This document shows positions 22,301-30,565 of a stretch of DNA of 64,000 nucleotides, piece by piece (the first letter of the stretch is position 1; each line of letters begins with the position of its first letter). A program made the translations under genes and the position numbers. The notes under the pieces are model-generated. The model was not told the DNA's origin and ran no database searches. It worked only from the letters and a program-made list of their open reading frames with translations. The DNA comes from Aquisalimonas lutea (lineage in GTDB: Bacteria > Pseudomonadota > Gammaproteobacteria > Nitrococcales > Aquisalimonadaceae). The stretch covers positions 175,169 to 239,168 of the forward strand of contig NZ_JAUFPK010000007.1 in the NCBI RefSeq assembly GCF_030409225.1. Direction: 5' to 3'.

Positions 22301-22530
22301 AGCTGGGAGATGAGACGCTGAAGAAGCTCGCCCAGGAGATCACCCACAAGCTCCGCAACTCGACGACGGTCGACTGGCAGGTGCGCGAGAGCGTACGGGC
22401 GCGTTTGCGGATACTGGTGCGTCGCACCCTGCGGAAGTACAAGTATCCGCCGGATCGGGCGAGCGACGCTGTGGAGTTGGTTCTGGAGCAGGCAGAGGCG
22501 CTGTCGGAGCAGTGGAGTGCAGCGTCGTAA
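19375..22530 (+). CDS. hsdR: Type I restriction enzyme, motor/endonuclease subunit
   Basis: 1051 residues. The N-terminal nuclease domain has [20 protein letters not shown] (D140, E154, K156). The SF2 translocase core has Walker A GSGKS (314-318), DEAH (419-422) and the later motif GFTGTPIS. The C-terminal helical region (~850-1050) docks onto the HsdM2-S core. All catalytic motifs are intact, so the R-M system appears functional. The start overlaps the preceding gene (ATGA). Confidence 0.97.
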   Translation: MNEEQLENQCLEWFREQRWDVAHGPDIAPDGDSPEREDYRQVALKGQLREAARRINPHLPDECVEQVVGQTLKPESLDPIVSNRAFHRMLLDGVPVEYKRNGETVYDRAFLIDFEDVSRNRFLVVNQFTITGTKQPRRPDVVCFINGLPVAVLELKNPLDENADIWAAFNQIETYKNEISDLFVFNEALVISDGLHARVGSVTAPQERFMPWRVIRHEDDKPLVEWQLEIMVRGFFDRELLLDYLRHFILFETDGEQITKKIAGYHQFHAVREAVKATVVAAGEPEGVAERRAAYGDKVEPGSKKGGVVWHTQGSGKSISMCCYAGKLLQHPAMNNPTLVVVTDRNDLDGQLYTTFSNAQELLKQAPVQADDRDELRRLLAERESGGIIFTTVQKFALLEDENQHPVLNDRHNIVVISDEAHRSQYGLKAVLTRDGRYKYGYAKHMRDAIPNAAFIGFTGTPISQEDKDTRAVFGEYVSIYDIQDAVDDGATVPIYYESRLAKLDLNHDEIDALSIQVDEVVEDEEDVGLRERTKGEWSRLEKLVGAEPRLQQVAADLVTHFEQRNATLDGKAMVVAMSRDICAHLYNEIVALRPAWHHVDPEQGAIKVVMTGSASDKSLLQPHIYNMATKKRLEQRFKNPDDPLRLVIVRDMWLTGFDAPCVHTMYVDKPMKGHNLMQAIARVNRVFRDKPGGLVVDYIGIANELKHAMKIYTEAQGRGQPTVDAHEAYATLLEKLDAVRAMFAKGPKSEGFDYSGFADNPDALLLPAANYILGLEDGKKRFLDGVLAINKAFSLCNTLDQAQELRTEIAFLSAVKAAISKVSSVDRKRSEEEKNTTLKQILDNAVVAEGVSDVFALCGLEKPNIGLLDDDFLEDVRQMPQKNVAVELLEKLLKDDIKSKTANNVVQEKKYGERLQETLRKYNNRAIETAQVIEELIQMAKEFQEQMSREEDLGLNPDEVAFFDALANNESAVRELGDETLKKLAQEITHKLRNSTTVDWQVRESVRARLRILVRRTLRKYKYPPDRASDAVELVLEQAEALSEQWSAAS

Positions 22531-22837
22531 TCTTAGATTCCTGTCGATGCTTTGCCCATGGTCTGGGAGGATGGGGTTGTCAGATCGGAATTTTTTGCGG
22601 ATCTTGTTTAAACAATAAACTACCATCAGCTTTCCGACTGACGGCGGACAAACAAGCGGTTCAATGCTCGGCTGGCGTCGCCGTCGCCCGACCATCTGAC
22701 GCTAAGCGTTCTGTGAACTTGGTATCAAGGTTGGTTTTCTCCACTGACAGCCTGGTGCATATCTCGCCGTCGCGGTCAACGTATTCTGATGAGGATGGTT
22801 CATTCACTGTTGGTTACACAGCTAGGTTTAGGTTTAT
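22531..22837. other. Intergenic region between hsdR and the HEPN gene
   Basis: About 300 bases with no convincing gene. The T/A-rich part near 22585-22620 probably holds promoter elements for the following AT-rich gene; no clear terminator is visible. Confidence 0.4.
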
Positions 22838-24118
22838 ATGAACTATAGTATACATGCGGAAATTGAAACGTTCGCAAAGCATCTCGACGCACTGTATACC
22901 TCATTGCCACTTGTTATGGCGATGACAAGTATTGCAAGAAAGGATGCGTCAGATAACTTCACAAAGTTTCTAGAAGAACACGGTGAAGAAGTCGAAGAAG
23001 ACGGTGAGGGTGTGAGGACCTTTTCTATTCCTCCCGAGAAGAATAGAATGGCAGCGAGGAAAAAGAAGAAAATAGATACTACTCAGGCAGCAGCAAGTTT
23101 GCTACCAAGATCGTTTATCGTCTCTTTTGTTAGTGAGTACGATGCTTATATTGGTAGGTTGCTACGTGTATTTTTAAATAGGAAACCAGATTTACTCAAT
23201 GGATCCGATCGTAACATTACATATTCTCAGCTAGTTGAGTTTTCTTCTATAGAGGAAGCGAGAGAGAGTATCCTAGAAAAAGAAATAGAGACCCTTTTGC
23301 GTAAGAGCCATGAAGAACAATTTGGCTGGCTTGAGAACAGGTTCTCAGTGTCATTAAGGAAGGGGCTCGACACATGGGGGGCGTTCGTTGAGCTTACTGA
23401 GAGGCGAAATCTATTTGTCCACAATGAAGGTATCGTATCAGAACAATATATAGCGAAGTGTAGAAATAATGGTGCTTTACCAACTCCCATCCCGGATATT
23501 GGCAGCAATCTAGGCGCAAGCAGGCGTTACGTAAAAAACTCCTATGAAGTTCTGTACGAGATAGGAGTTAAGTTGGCGCACGTTCTCTGGAGAAAATTGT
23601 TTCCGGATGACTTAGAGAATGCAGATAATAGTCTGATCGAACTAACGTACGAACTCCTTGTCGCCGAACGGTGGAAGCTCGCGGAGAATTTATTGGGCTT
23701 CTCGCTTAATACGATAAAGAATCATTCTAACGATGTAAAGAAGAGGATTTTTGTTATTAATTATGCGATAGCGACAAAGCAAGGAGGCGATTCAGATAAA
23801 GCATTGAAATGCCTAGATCAGCATGATTGGACATCTTGCAGTAACGATTTCAAGCTCGCTGTTGCAGTGCTGAAAGAGGATTATGATTTAGCTAAAAATT
23901 ATATGATCGCTATTGGGATTAACGGGGGAATCGCTGAGCAAGACTACAGGGAGTGGCCCCTTTTTAGAGATTTCCGCGGGACCAAACAATTCCGGGGAGG
24001 ATTCGTGGAGGTATTTGGAATAGAGTATAGATCCATTGAGGAAATTGATTCAGAAAGAGGTGGAGAGGACGAAGAAGCGGGGGATGCGCCTCATGTTGAT
24101 CCGGAAGGCTCTGAGTGA
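22838..24118 (+). CDS. HEPN-motif protein, candidate RNase effector of the defence island
   Basis: 426 residues, unusually AT-rich for this genome. A region of charged residues (40-82) precedes a helical domain with the HEPN ribonuclease signature R-x4-H, seen as RRNLFVHNEG (R190, N191, H195). The surrounding pattern (IVSFVSEYDAYIGRLLRVFL, then FVELTERRNLFVH) is typical of HEPN-fold families. The C-terminal ~200 residues are helical with TPR-like spacing (ALKCLDQHDW, FKLAVAVLKEDYDLAKNY), and the tail is very acidic. HEPN RNases often act in abortive infection and toxin-antitoxin systems. RNase activity is inference. No partner gene is obvious apart from the R-M operon upstream. Confidence 0.7.
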   Translation: MNYSIHAEIETFAKHLDALYTSLPLVMAMTSIARKDASDNFTKFLEEHGEEVEEDGEGVRTFSIPPEKNRMAARKKKKIDTTQAAASLLPRSFIVSFVSEYDAYIGRLLRVFLNRKPDLLNGSDRNITYSQLVEFSSIEEARESILEKEIETLLRKSHEEQFGWLENRFSVSLRKGLDTWGAFVELTERRNLFVHNEGIVSEQYIAKCRNNGALPTPIPDIGSNLGASRRYVKNSYEVLYEIGVKLAHVLWRKLFPDDLENADNSLIELTYELLVAERWKLAENLLGFSLNTIKNHSNDVKKRIFVINYAIATKQGGDSDKALKCLDQHDWTSCSNDFKLAVAVLKEDYDLAKNYMIAIGINGGIAEQDYREWPLFRDFRGTKQFRGGFVEVFGIEYRSIEEIDSERGGEDEEAGDAPHVDPEGSE

Positions 24119-24317
24119 ACTTAACGGACACCGACCTGCACTAAGTCTACGATCTATTCGTCCAGCAGTGGTGATAGCACCCTGCTTACGGCGATGTGGT
24201 AATTATCCAGTATGCGGATGAGACTGTGCTTGGCGTCCATCATCGGTCAACGGTGCTGGCCTTCCGTTATTCAGTGACCAGGTAAACGGTGTTCCTGCCG
24301 CAACCTATCGCATGCCC

Positions 24318-25225
24318 TCACGCATCACCCCATTCCAAGATACGCTCGGCCATCGTTTCTTCTTCGTCCTCGACCTGAGCGTTGATTCGAGCGTCTTTGC
24401 GCAGCCGCCACACAACAAAGTCGATGTTGTTTTCGACCTCGTTGAGTGTACGTTCGTCGAAGCCGAGCATGTCCTTCCGAGGCCGCATAATAAAGAAGCC
24501 GGCGCTGTCTTTTTCATGCACGCGGAGTGCCGTTTCGATGTCCACGGCGCCCCGCAGCATGTGTAGTTCGCGTGTACTGCGGCTTCTGTAGACTGCGGAC
24601 AGCAGAGTTCCGAATCGTCCACGGCCGCGCAACGGCATGTCCAGCGTCCGCCGCCTTTGGATGTCTGCCGCCGTATCATCCGGGTCCATAAGCAACCAGT
24701 TCCAGTCCTCTGCGATCAGGGACGCGTCGACCCAGTCCGCTTTTTGGCGCATACGTGAGAACACCCGCTGCCGCGCCTGCTTGTTGGACAGGCTGCGAGG
24801 GCGCTGGTGTCAGCCGGCTCGGCTTCTGCCGGATGAACCGCAAGCGTCACGACGCCTTGAAATAGGCCGTTAACGGCAGCGTCGACGGTACTGTCCCTGG
24901 CTGGTTGGGAGGGTCCCAAGTATACGTGTGGGGAAGGTAGCTGGATCTCTTCTAAACTGTTGGCCTGCTCCGGCAAGGACTCCTCGACGGCCTGCATTAC
25001 CAAGGCTATGTCCTGCGTCGCTAGCCGGTTGCGGAACAGGCATTCCAGGCCGCTGAACTGACTGAGGACGTGATAGTGCACCCGATGGTGCTCGTCCAGC
25101 AGCACGACACCAGCGTTGAGCATCTCGCCTGTGGTCAATTCGGGCACAAGCCGGATTGGTGCCCACTGGCCCCTGACACCGATTTCACGCGGTTTGCTGC
25201 TGGCCACGGGGTCAAAGGCTTTCAT
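24318..25225 (-). pseudogene. DUF3037-like partner of the HipA-like kinase, apparently frameshifted
   Basis: The first ~145 residues (MKAFDPVASSKPREIGVRGQ, RLVPELTTGEMLNAGVVLLD) fit the DUF3037 pattern, and the ATG overlaps the kinase stop (ATGA). Near 24785-24815 the frame becomes nonsense (ACPTSRRGSGCSHV). A shift there restores RPRSLSNKQARQRVFSRMRQ and a protein-like C-terminal half, open to 24318 (FIMRPRKDMLGFDERTLNEV). Reading both frames together gives about 300 residues. A real gene split, programmed shift or sequencing error cannot be excluded. DUF3037 proteins are paired with HipA-like kinases in many genomes, but their function is unknown to me. Confidence 0.6.
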
Positions 25226-26022
25226 GTCATCACGCCTAGCTGCGGATGGTAGACGGCGGACGATGCACGTCGCTCCAAGAACGCGTAAGCGAACGCGACT
25301 TCGTCCTCACTCAGTATACTCGCTAGCCACTCGCGCAGGATAGAACGCACAGAGTCGAGCGCCATATGATGCTGATCGGCCGCCGCAACGGCCCGGTCCT
25401 GCATCTCACTGGGTTGCTGGAAAAGGTGAGCAAGCACCTCACGGAGGATGTTGCGGTAATCTGCATCGGGGTCGGGCCGGTCTTCTGGCCAGTCGCAGGC
25501 ACCGAATATCTGTCCATGGTCGATAAGCATGATCTTGCCTCTATGCACCTGAAGCAGGTTTCCCAGGTTGCGGTCTGTGTTTGCCAGCCAGTTGTCGAAC
25601 GCGATGATTGATGGGACTTGGTGGCTCGTGGTGAGCAACCTTTCGACGGCTCTTGTGTGTGCTGAACTGCGTTCGAACCAAACGGCGAACGAGGGCGCCT
25701 CCACGTACTCCGTGCACCAAGCCCACCTCCGCTGATCGTGTGCCAACCACGGGGGTTTATAATCGCCTAGATCGCATCCTTGGACCTCAAGTAGAGCCGC
25801 GTGTCCTGGTACCCACTGCTCTGCTGCAACGGCCAACACGTGTCCAATGATCTCATTGAGGATTAGTAGATCGCCCTTATAAAGCTATACGCACGCCTTG
25901 CGTTTGTTGCCGTCGCCAAAGTCGATAAATGCGAAATGAGTGTTCCCTATCAATCCCTCCGGCGCGGCTGCAAGTGGCTGCAGGTAGTGGGAGCTGTCGA
26001 GAACGGGGATGTGCGCGTCCAT
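25222..26022 (-). pseudogene. HipA-like kinase (HipA_2 type) interrupted by an in-frame TAG
   Basis: From ATG 26022 (AAGG site upstream) the frame encodes 266 residues with one internal TAG at codon 46 (25885-25887). Upstream is MDAHIPVLDSSHYLQPLAAA, then GNKRKACV, stop, LYKGDLLILNEIIG. Protein-like sequence on both sides in the same frame points to a single gene, perhaps with AAG (Lys) changed to TAG. The kinase signature is FDNWLANTDRNLGN followed by IMLIDHG, the catalytic and metal-binding segments of HipA-like kinases. HipA kinases phosphorylate translation factors and act as toxins. If translation restarts at TTG 25839 a shortened kinase could persist. Confidence 0.65.
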
Positions 26023-26452
26023 AGAGGCACCTTTTGCGTGAGGGTTGATAGCCGGCGCGTTTGTTCTGCTGGCAGCGCCTGTGATATCACCCCGGATAAT
26101 TCAGAAGGTGGGCAGAGTTGACATGACGAAGCACGTGTTGTCTTCCACAATAAGTAGCGTACAGGCAGGGCAGTGATCGGAAGGGAGAGGCCCGCAGTAT
26201 GAGTAAAACGCTATCGCTGATGCTGTCATCGTTCAATACCCCTGCACGAGATTTAGTCAGCTGCCGCTTGGAGCCGTAAGCCCTGCCATCGGGAGTCAGG
26301 TATCGAACGGTCGGCCTGAGCGAATCCACGCCATATATGACATGGGCAAGTCGCCAGCATGCTGGCACGTGCGATTGCCGTGGGTGCAACTCCGCAGGCA
26401 CGGTCACGTCAGGCGGCCATTGGCCGCATGCTGCTGCGATGTGTTACGTGTG
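26023..26452. other. Gene-less stretch upstream of the HipA-like gene
   Basis: A minus-strand open frame of 106 codons (26087-26407) has no recognisable domain or ribosome site. Nothing else supportable is seen; the promoter of the HipA-like operon should lie near 26030-26100. Confidence 0.35.
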
Positions 26453-26719
26453 CTAAAAGACGGCCGTGGCAACTACACTGCCAGCTGCGACAACTACTGC
26501 AACTACTCCAAGAATCCAGTTCCGCTGTGTCTTCCTTCTTTCGTACTCGAACACCAGCCAGTTATACGGCGAGGCTTTGTCATAACCAACAAACTGGGAC
26601 TCTCTTATTGCGTTTACTAGCCGCCTAGTCTCGATCTTTCGGATGATTTCGTGGTTTCGGGTCCCAAGATTGACGTACACGTCCTGCGCGTCGGACGTTA
26701 AACCCTCCCAGTTCGCCAT
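26453..26719 (-). CDS. Small tail-anchored membrane protein of unknown function
   Basis: 88 residues: a charged soluble N-terminal part (MANWEGLTSDAQDVYVNLGT, RNHEIIRKIETRRLVNAIRE) and a single hydrophobic C-terminal helix (WILGVVAVVVAAGSVVATAV), so it is probably anchored in the inner membrane facing the cytoplasm. GAGGGTG precedes the ATG by 5 bases. It is the last gene before the right attachment repeat. Small membrane proteins in defence islands can be effectors that depolarise the membrane, but nothing here proves that. Confidence 0.6.
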   Translation of the reverse strand: MANWEGLTSDAQDVYVNLGTRNHEIIRKIETRRLVNAIRESQFVGYDKASPYNWLVFEYERRKTQRNWILGVVAVVVAAGSVVATAVF

Positions 26720-27010
26720 AAAGCACCCTCGTAAATCATCGGCTAATCATGCACGTAACAGTGAAGGAAGCGCGTTCGCGATGATTCGATCATCGTAAAG
26801 GCTAGACATCAGCCACACTCTCGGAGAAGGGGAGCAGCTTTTCACCATGTTGACAGTAGGTTAGCGTGGAATGGCTGAGGGATGCCAACCAATGATTTGA
26901 CAGCGGTTTCCACGCTGGCAGCCGCGGAACGCAGGGTGGCCAACAGTGCGGGAAGGGTAAGGTCGGTTCCGGGTCGTCAGTGCCATTGATTTGCGCTAGC
27001 GCCTATCGGT
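26720..27010. other. Island right end, no gene seen
   Basis: 290 bases between the small membrane protein and the right repeat, with no gene, RNA or repeat I can support. Confidence 0.4.
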
Positions 27011-27055
27011 ATGGGGTGCAGGTGGTCGCAGGTTCAAATCCTGCCACCCCGACCA
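27011..27055 (+). repeat. attR-type direct repeat (duplicate of tRNA-Pro 3' half)
   Basis: Identical over 45 bases to 11984-12028, from the anticodon loop through CCA. The 5' half of a tRNA is absent, so this copy is not a functional gene. Confidence 0.93.
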
Positions 27056-27072
27056 ATCAAATTGCCTAATCG

Positions 27073-27107
27073 CCGCTCTGGTGAGCTCAATCAGAGCGGT
27101 GTTTTCT
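27073..27107 (+). terminator. Terminator probably belonging originally to tRNA-Pro
   Basis: CCGCTCTG, 11-base loop, CAGAGCGG followed by TGTTTTCT, starting 18 bases after the duplicated CCA. It has the position a tRNA-Pro terminator would have had before the island entered. Confidence 0.55.
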
Positions 27108-27389
27108 GCAGTCCGCCCGTCTCGGGTCTGGCGGTTCGAGAAATCTGTAGGTGCCCCGACAAAGACGTCATCATCGTAGATGAGAGTGATCCCTCCCGCA
27201 GGACTTTGAGCGTATCCTAGCCAAGCTTCGGGAATTTCGTGTCGAAACCCCGAAGATTCCGAGCCCGTTCGTGTCGCATGCGTCATTGTGCGTACGCCCT
27301 CGCTACTGAGACTCTCAAGTCAGTGCACGCCGAGGCGGCTGCGCGACTGCTGAACGGCGTCGCACTGAATACAGCACTGTGGGTTGCTG
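27108..27389. other. Intergenic region between attR and the LysR gene
   Basis: No gene is credible. Minus-strand frames reading GWQDLNLRPPAPHT are the usual antisense artefact over tRNA 3' sequences. Confidence 0.4.
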
Positions 27390-28304
27390 TCAGTGCGAAA
27401 CCCCGGTGGGAATATTCACTTCCTTGAGCACATCGATAAACGCACGCAATGGTGCCGGGACATGACGATGGCCGGGGTAATAGACGCAGAGTCCCTGCTC
27501 GGGCGGGCACCAGTCAGACAGCACCGGCACCAGGTCGTTGTTTTCCAAATAGGGCCGGGCAACCATGTCAGGAAGATAGGCGATGCCCATTCCGGCTGAC
27601 GCAGCTTCGGCCATTAGCTCCAGGTGATCGAGGGTCAACGGACCTTGAGCGTCGACTGAGAGTTCTTTCCCGTCTTTTTCAAACTCCCAGCGATAAAGCT
27701 TTCCACTGGGCATTCGATGACGGATGCAAGCGTGTCTCCGCAGCTCATCGGGGGTTTGGGGTGGCGGATGCAACGTGAGATAAGCGGGTGAAGCGACGGC
27801 CAAAAACCGGATTTCGGGACCGAACCGGACGGCAATCATGTCCTGAGGTACGGTTTCGCCCAAGCGAATACCGGCATCAAAGCCCTCTGCCACGATATCG
27901 ACCAACCGTCCTTCGGTTACCAGATCGATTTCAATCTCGGGGAATCGCTCTCGAAACACCGGAACGACATGGCGTAGCAGTATGCGTGCCGCGGTTTCAG
28001 TGGCGTTGAGCCGAACGACACCGCTCAGACGATTCTGCTGCAGTTCAATCTCCTCGAAGGCAGCGTCAAACTCGCGTAGCAGGGGTCGCACGCGCCCCAG
28101 CAGCCTGGCTCCGGCATCGGTCAGTGCCACGCTTCGGGTTGTACGGTTAAACAACCGAGCGTCCAGTCGCGTCTCCAGGGTGCGCATCATGTGGCTCAGT
28201 GTGGACGGCGGCATCCCAAGCTCATCCGCCGCCTTGCGAAAACTACCGTGTGAGGCAATCGCGGAGAAAGCGGCCAGCACATTGAGATCGGGCTTTTTAT
28301 TCAT
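27390..28304 (-). CDS. LysR-family transcriptional regulator
   Basis: 304 residues. The N-terminal winged helix-turn-helix (LNVLAAFSAIASHGSFRKAA, then LGMPPSTLSHMMRTLETRLD) is followed by the substrate-binding fold typical of LysR proteins in the subgroup acting on divergently transcribed reductases (GVVRLNATETAARILLRHVV; GIRLGETVPQDMIAVRFGPE). It is divergent from the short-chain dehydrogenase gene across 114 bases, the standard arrangement for LysR control of its neighbour. The gene is less GC-rich than the core chromosome, so the pair may also have been acquired. Confidence 0.95.
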   Translation of the reverse strand: MNKKPDLNVLAAFSAIASHGSFRKAADELGMPPSTLSHMMRTLETRLDARLFNRTTRSVALTDAGARLLGRVRPLLREFDAAFEEIELQQNRLSGVVRLNATETAARILLRHVVPVFRERFPEIEIDLVTEGRLVDIVAEGFDAGIRLGETVPQDMIAVRFGPEIRFLAVASPAYLTLHPPPQTPDELRRHACIRHRMPSGKLYRWEFEKDGKELSVDAQGPLTLDHLELMAEAASAGMGIAYLPDMVARPYLENNDLVPVLSDWCPPEQGLCVYYPGHRHVPAPLRAFIDVLKEVNIPTGVSH

Positions 28305-28317
28305 GCAAATAGTGCAT
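28303..28317. promoter_or_regulatory. LysR-type T-N11-A box
   Basis: ATGCA-AATAG-TGCAT, a perfect inverted repeat with T-N11-A spacing, overlapping the LysR start codon. Expected to mediate autorepression and control of the divergent dehydrogenase. Confidence 0.6.
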
Positions 28318-28418
28318 CTGTATATCCAATAAGGAACGGATTATCACATCAAAGAGGGGAGCTTACTATCGCACACCATGACTTGCGATACGTGATCCAC
28401 TCTCTAAGGAGACAACAG

Positions 28419-29249
28419 ATGACAAAGACGTGGTTTATAACCGGTACTTCTTCAGGGCTTGGCCGCCTGATGACAGAAAAGCTTTTGGCACGTGGCGACA
28501 GGGTCGCGGCGACACTGCGCAAACGCGGTAGCCTCGATGATCTCAAGGCGCGATATGGCGACCGTCTCTGGGTAGCTCAGCTCGATCTCACAGAGACGGA
28601 CCAAATACGGAAGGTGGTTGATGCCGCTTTCAGTGAACTGGGGCGCATCGACGTTATTGTGAGCAATGCTGGATACGGTCTGTTCGGTGCGGCTGAAGAG
28701 CTGAGCGACTCCCAGATCGAGCGACAGATTGCCACGAACCTCATGGGATCGATCCAGCTTATACGGGCGGCGCTTCCTCATTTACGGGAACAGGAGGGTG
28801 GCCGCCTTGTTCAGGTATCGTCGGAAGGTGGACAGATCACCTATCCCAATTTCAGTCTCTACCACGCGACCAAGTGGGGCATAGAGGGATTTGTCGAATC
28901 TGTCGCCAAGGAAGTTGCTCCGTTTGGAATCGATTGCCTGATCGTTGAGCCGGGCCCGACGAAAACCCATTTTGCTTCCGGACTGGATCATGCCCGGTCC
29001 ATGGCCTGCTATGACGACACTCCGGCGGGTGAGGTCCGGCGGGCATTAGCGTCTGGCGCCTTCGCCGTTAAGGGCGACGCAAGTCGGACAGCGGATGCCA
29101 TGGTGGCGGCGGTAGATGCTGAGAAGCCACCTTTCCGTCTCGCATTGGGGAGCACCGCTTATGCGTCCATCAGCCAGGCGCTAACCGAACGGCTTCGCTT
29201 GGTGGAGGAGCAAAAAGAAATATCGTTTTCTGCTGACCAGACTGCTTGA
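28419..29249 (+). CDS. Short-chain dehydrogenase/reductase
   Basis: 276 residues from ATG 28419, which has a perfect AAGGAG 7 bases upstream. It has the Rossmann NAD(P)-binding motif TGTSSGLG near the N-terminus, the NAG motif (SNAGYG), and the catalytic Tyr-Lys pair in YHATKWG with an upstream serine in VSSEGG. Classical SDR length. The substrate is not determinable. It is divergent from and probably regulated by the adjacent LysR protein. Confidence 0.93.
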   Translation: MTKTWFITGTSSGLGRLMTEKLLARGDRVAATLRKRGSLDDLKARYGDRLWVAQLDLTETDQIRKVVDAAFSELGRIDVIVSNAGYGLFGAAEELSDSQIERQIATNLMGSIQLIRAALPHLREQEGGRLVQVSSEGGQITYPNFSLYHATKWGIEGFVESVAKEVAPFGIDCLIVEPGPTKTHFASGLDHARSMACYDDTPAGEVRRALASGAFAVKGDASRTADAMVAAVDAEKPPFRLALGSTAYASISQALTERLRLVEEQKEISFSADQTA

Positions 29250-29269
29250 TCGCAGTTAGCGAACCCCAG

Positions 29270-29307
29270 CGGGGGCAAGCGGTGCGGAACCGCTTGCCCC
29301 CGTTTTC
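29270..29307 (+). terminator. Strong terminator after the dehydrogenase
   Basis: A 14-bp perfect stem (CGGGGGCAAGCGGT with ACCGCTTGCCCCCG) and 5-base loop, followed by TTTTCGTTT. Confidence 0.85.
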
Positions 29308-29325
29308 GTTTCAGAGTTTCCGAAA

Positions 29326-29373
29326 GGAGCGGGAGGGTTGCCGGGCGTCTGTGCTCCCGGACCCTCCCGCTCC
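29326..29373 (-). terminator. Long hairpin downstream of the formate/nitrite channel gene
   Basis: A 13-bp stem (GGAGCGGGAGGGT with ACCCTCCCGCTCC) and an inner 5-bp stem; read on the minus strand it is followed by TTTCGG. It probably terminates the channel transcript, back to back with the dehydrogenase terminator. Confidence 0.6.
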
Positions 29374-29399
29374 CTGACCCATTTCCCTTTCGTTACTGC

Positions 29400-30215
29400 T
29401 CAGGCGGCGAACTGGCGCTTGGGCTGGGTGCGCACGTGCGTGGTGTAGAGCGCCGCCCCCACGAGGATCAGGCCGCCGGCGAGGTTGCCGAGCACGGTCG
29501 GGATCTCGTTCCACATGATGTACTGGTACAGGGTGAAGTCGGCGCCCATCATGAGGCCGATGGGGAACAGGAACATGTTCACCACGGAGTGCTCGAAGCC
29601 GAGGTAGAAGAACACGATGATGGGCATCCACATGCCCATGATCTTGCCCGGCACCGAGGTGGAGATGGCGGCGCCGACGACGCCCATGGACACCATCCAG
29701 TTGCAGAACATGCCGCGCATGAACAGCGTGATCCAGCCGCCCAGCCCGGCGTCCTGGTAGCCCACGGTCCGGCTCTCGCCGGCGCTCATCATGGTCCGGC
29801 CGACGTCGCTGATCTCCTGGGTGAAGCCCATGGTGAAGTTCAGCGCGCCGAACACGGCGATGAACAGGGCGCCGGCCAGGTTGCCGAGGGCGACCAGACC
29901 CCAGCATTTCAGCATCCGGGGCAGGGTTACCCCGGGTCGGCCGTCGAGCCAGGCCATGGGCACGAGCGTGAACACGCCGGTGAGCAGGTCATAGCCCATG
30001 AGGTAGAGCATGGCGAAGCCGACGGGGAACAGGAGCGACCCCAGCAGGAATGAGCCGGTCTGCGTGGCGATGGTGATGGCGAAGATCACCGCCAGCGCCA
30101 GGGTGGCCCCGGCCATGAAGGCGCGGATCAGGGTATCCCGCGGCCCCATGTATACCTTGGACTCGCCCTGGTCGACGAGCTTCGTGACGAACTCGGATGG
30201 CTGAAGATAGGACAA
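29400..30215 (-). CDS. Formate/nitrite channel (FocA/NirC family)
   Basis: 271 residues from TTG 30215, which follows an AGGGGG ribosome site at 8 bases. Longer readings upstream (ATG 30314) add non-conserved sequence. Six membrane helices are visible with the family features: GATLALAVIFA near helix 1, the TLVPMAW region, GNLAGALFIAVFG, WMVSMGVV and the closing FFYLGFEHSVVNMFLFPIGL. It forms pentameric inner-membrane pores for formate, nitrite or hydrosulfide. The next gene upstream is a phosphatase-kinase fusion. Formate oxidation is encoded elsewhere in the window, so either substrate is reasonable. Confidence 0.92.
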   Translation of the reverse strand: MSYLQPSEFVTKLVDQGESKVYMGPRDTLIRAFMAGATLALAVIFAITIATQTGSFLLGSLLFPVGFAMLYLMGYDLLTGVFTLVPMAWLDGRPGVTLPRMLKCWGLVALGNLAGALFIAVFGALNFTMGFTQEISDVGRTMMSAGESRTVGYQDAGLGGWITLFMRGMFCNWMVSMGVVGAAISTSVPGKIMGMWMPIIVFFYLGFEHSVVNMFLFPIGLMMGADFTLYQYIMWNEIPTVLGNLAGGLILVGAALYTTHVRTQPKRQFAA

Positions 30216-30565
30216 GGTTGCATCCCCCTTTTCTGTGGATAATCCAGTTGCGTTGCAAAGGTTCACCGGGCCCGCGGCGCTGTCCCGCGGATCCCGCGAC
30301 GAAATCGCATGCATCCCGGTCGCTGCGCTGCATCACACGTGCCAGGGCGGCGAGCCGGCCGACGGCGCCGGCGCAAACGGCTGCTCGCGGCGTCCGGATG
30401 CGCCGGCGTTAGGCGCTTGACAGCGGAATCCCGCCGGGGGCGACGGGCTCGGTGCGCCGATGGCGGGTGACGGGTCAGGGCAGGGCGTTGCACAGCGCTG
30501 GTGCGCTGGCGCCCCGCATGCCCACGGGTGGGGCGCGGGCCGGTGCGCCGTTCCCGGCGTTGCGC
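30216..30565. other. Intergenic region upstream of the channel gene
   Basis: 350 GC-rich bases with no supportable gene. It should contain the promoter and any regulator site for the channel gene; no clear binding motif was found. Confidence 0.4.

Larger units (their letters stand above)
12029..27055. mobile_element. tRNA-Pro-integrated genomic island (restriction-modification/defence island)
   Basis: About 15 kb bounded by the 45-bp tRNA duplication. Base composition is visibly less GC-rich than the flanks, and markedly AT-rich in hsdS and the HEPN gene. Content: an excisionase-like gene, a broken CoiA-like gene, an unknown protein/XRE pair, a complete type I R-M operon with an extra nuclease-like gene, a HEPN-motif gene, a damaged HipA-like/DUF3037 operon, and a small tail-anchored protein. 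No integrase, transposase or conjugation gene was found, so it is probably no longer self-mobile. Confidence 0.85.

Noticed and set aside
26087-26407. 106-codon minus-strand open frame
   Set aside because: No domain or ribosome site; composition not protein-like enough to call.
12029-27010. CRISPR array in the defence island
   Set aside because: No regularly spaced repeats were seen, and no cas genes.
26996-27286. Minus-strand open frame over the right repeat encoding GWQDLNLRPPAPHT
   Set aside because: Same tRNA-antisense artefact as at the left end.
27390-29249. LysR/dehydrogenase pair as part of the tRNA island
   Set aside because: It lies outside the right repeat. Its lower GC may mean separate acquisition, but no boundary supports inclusion.
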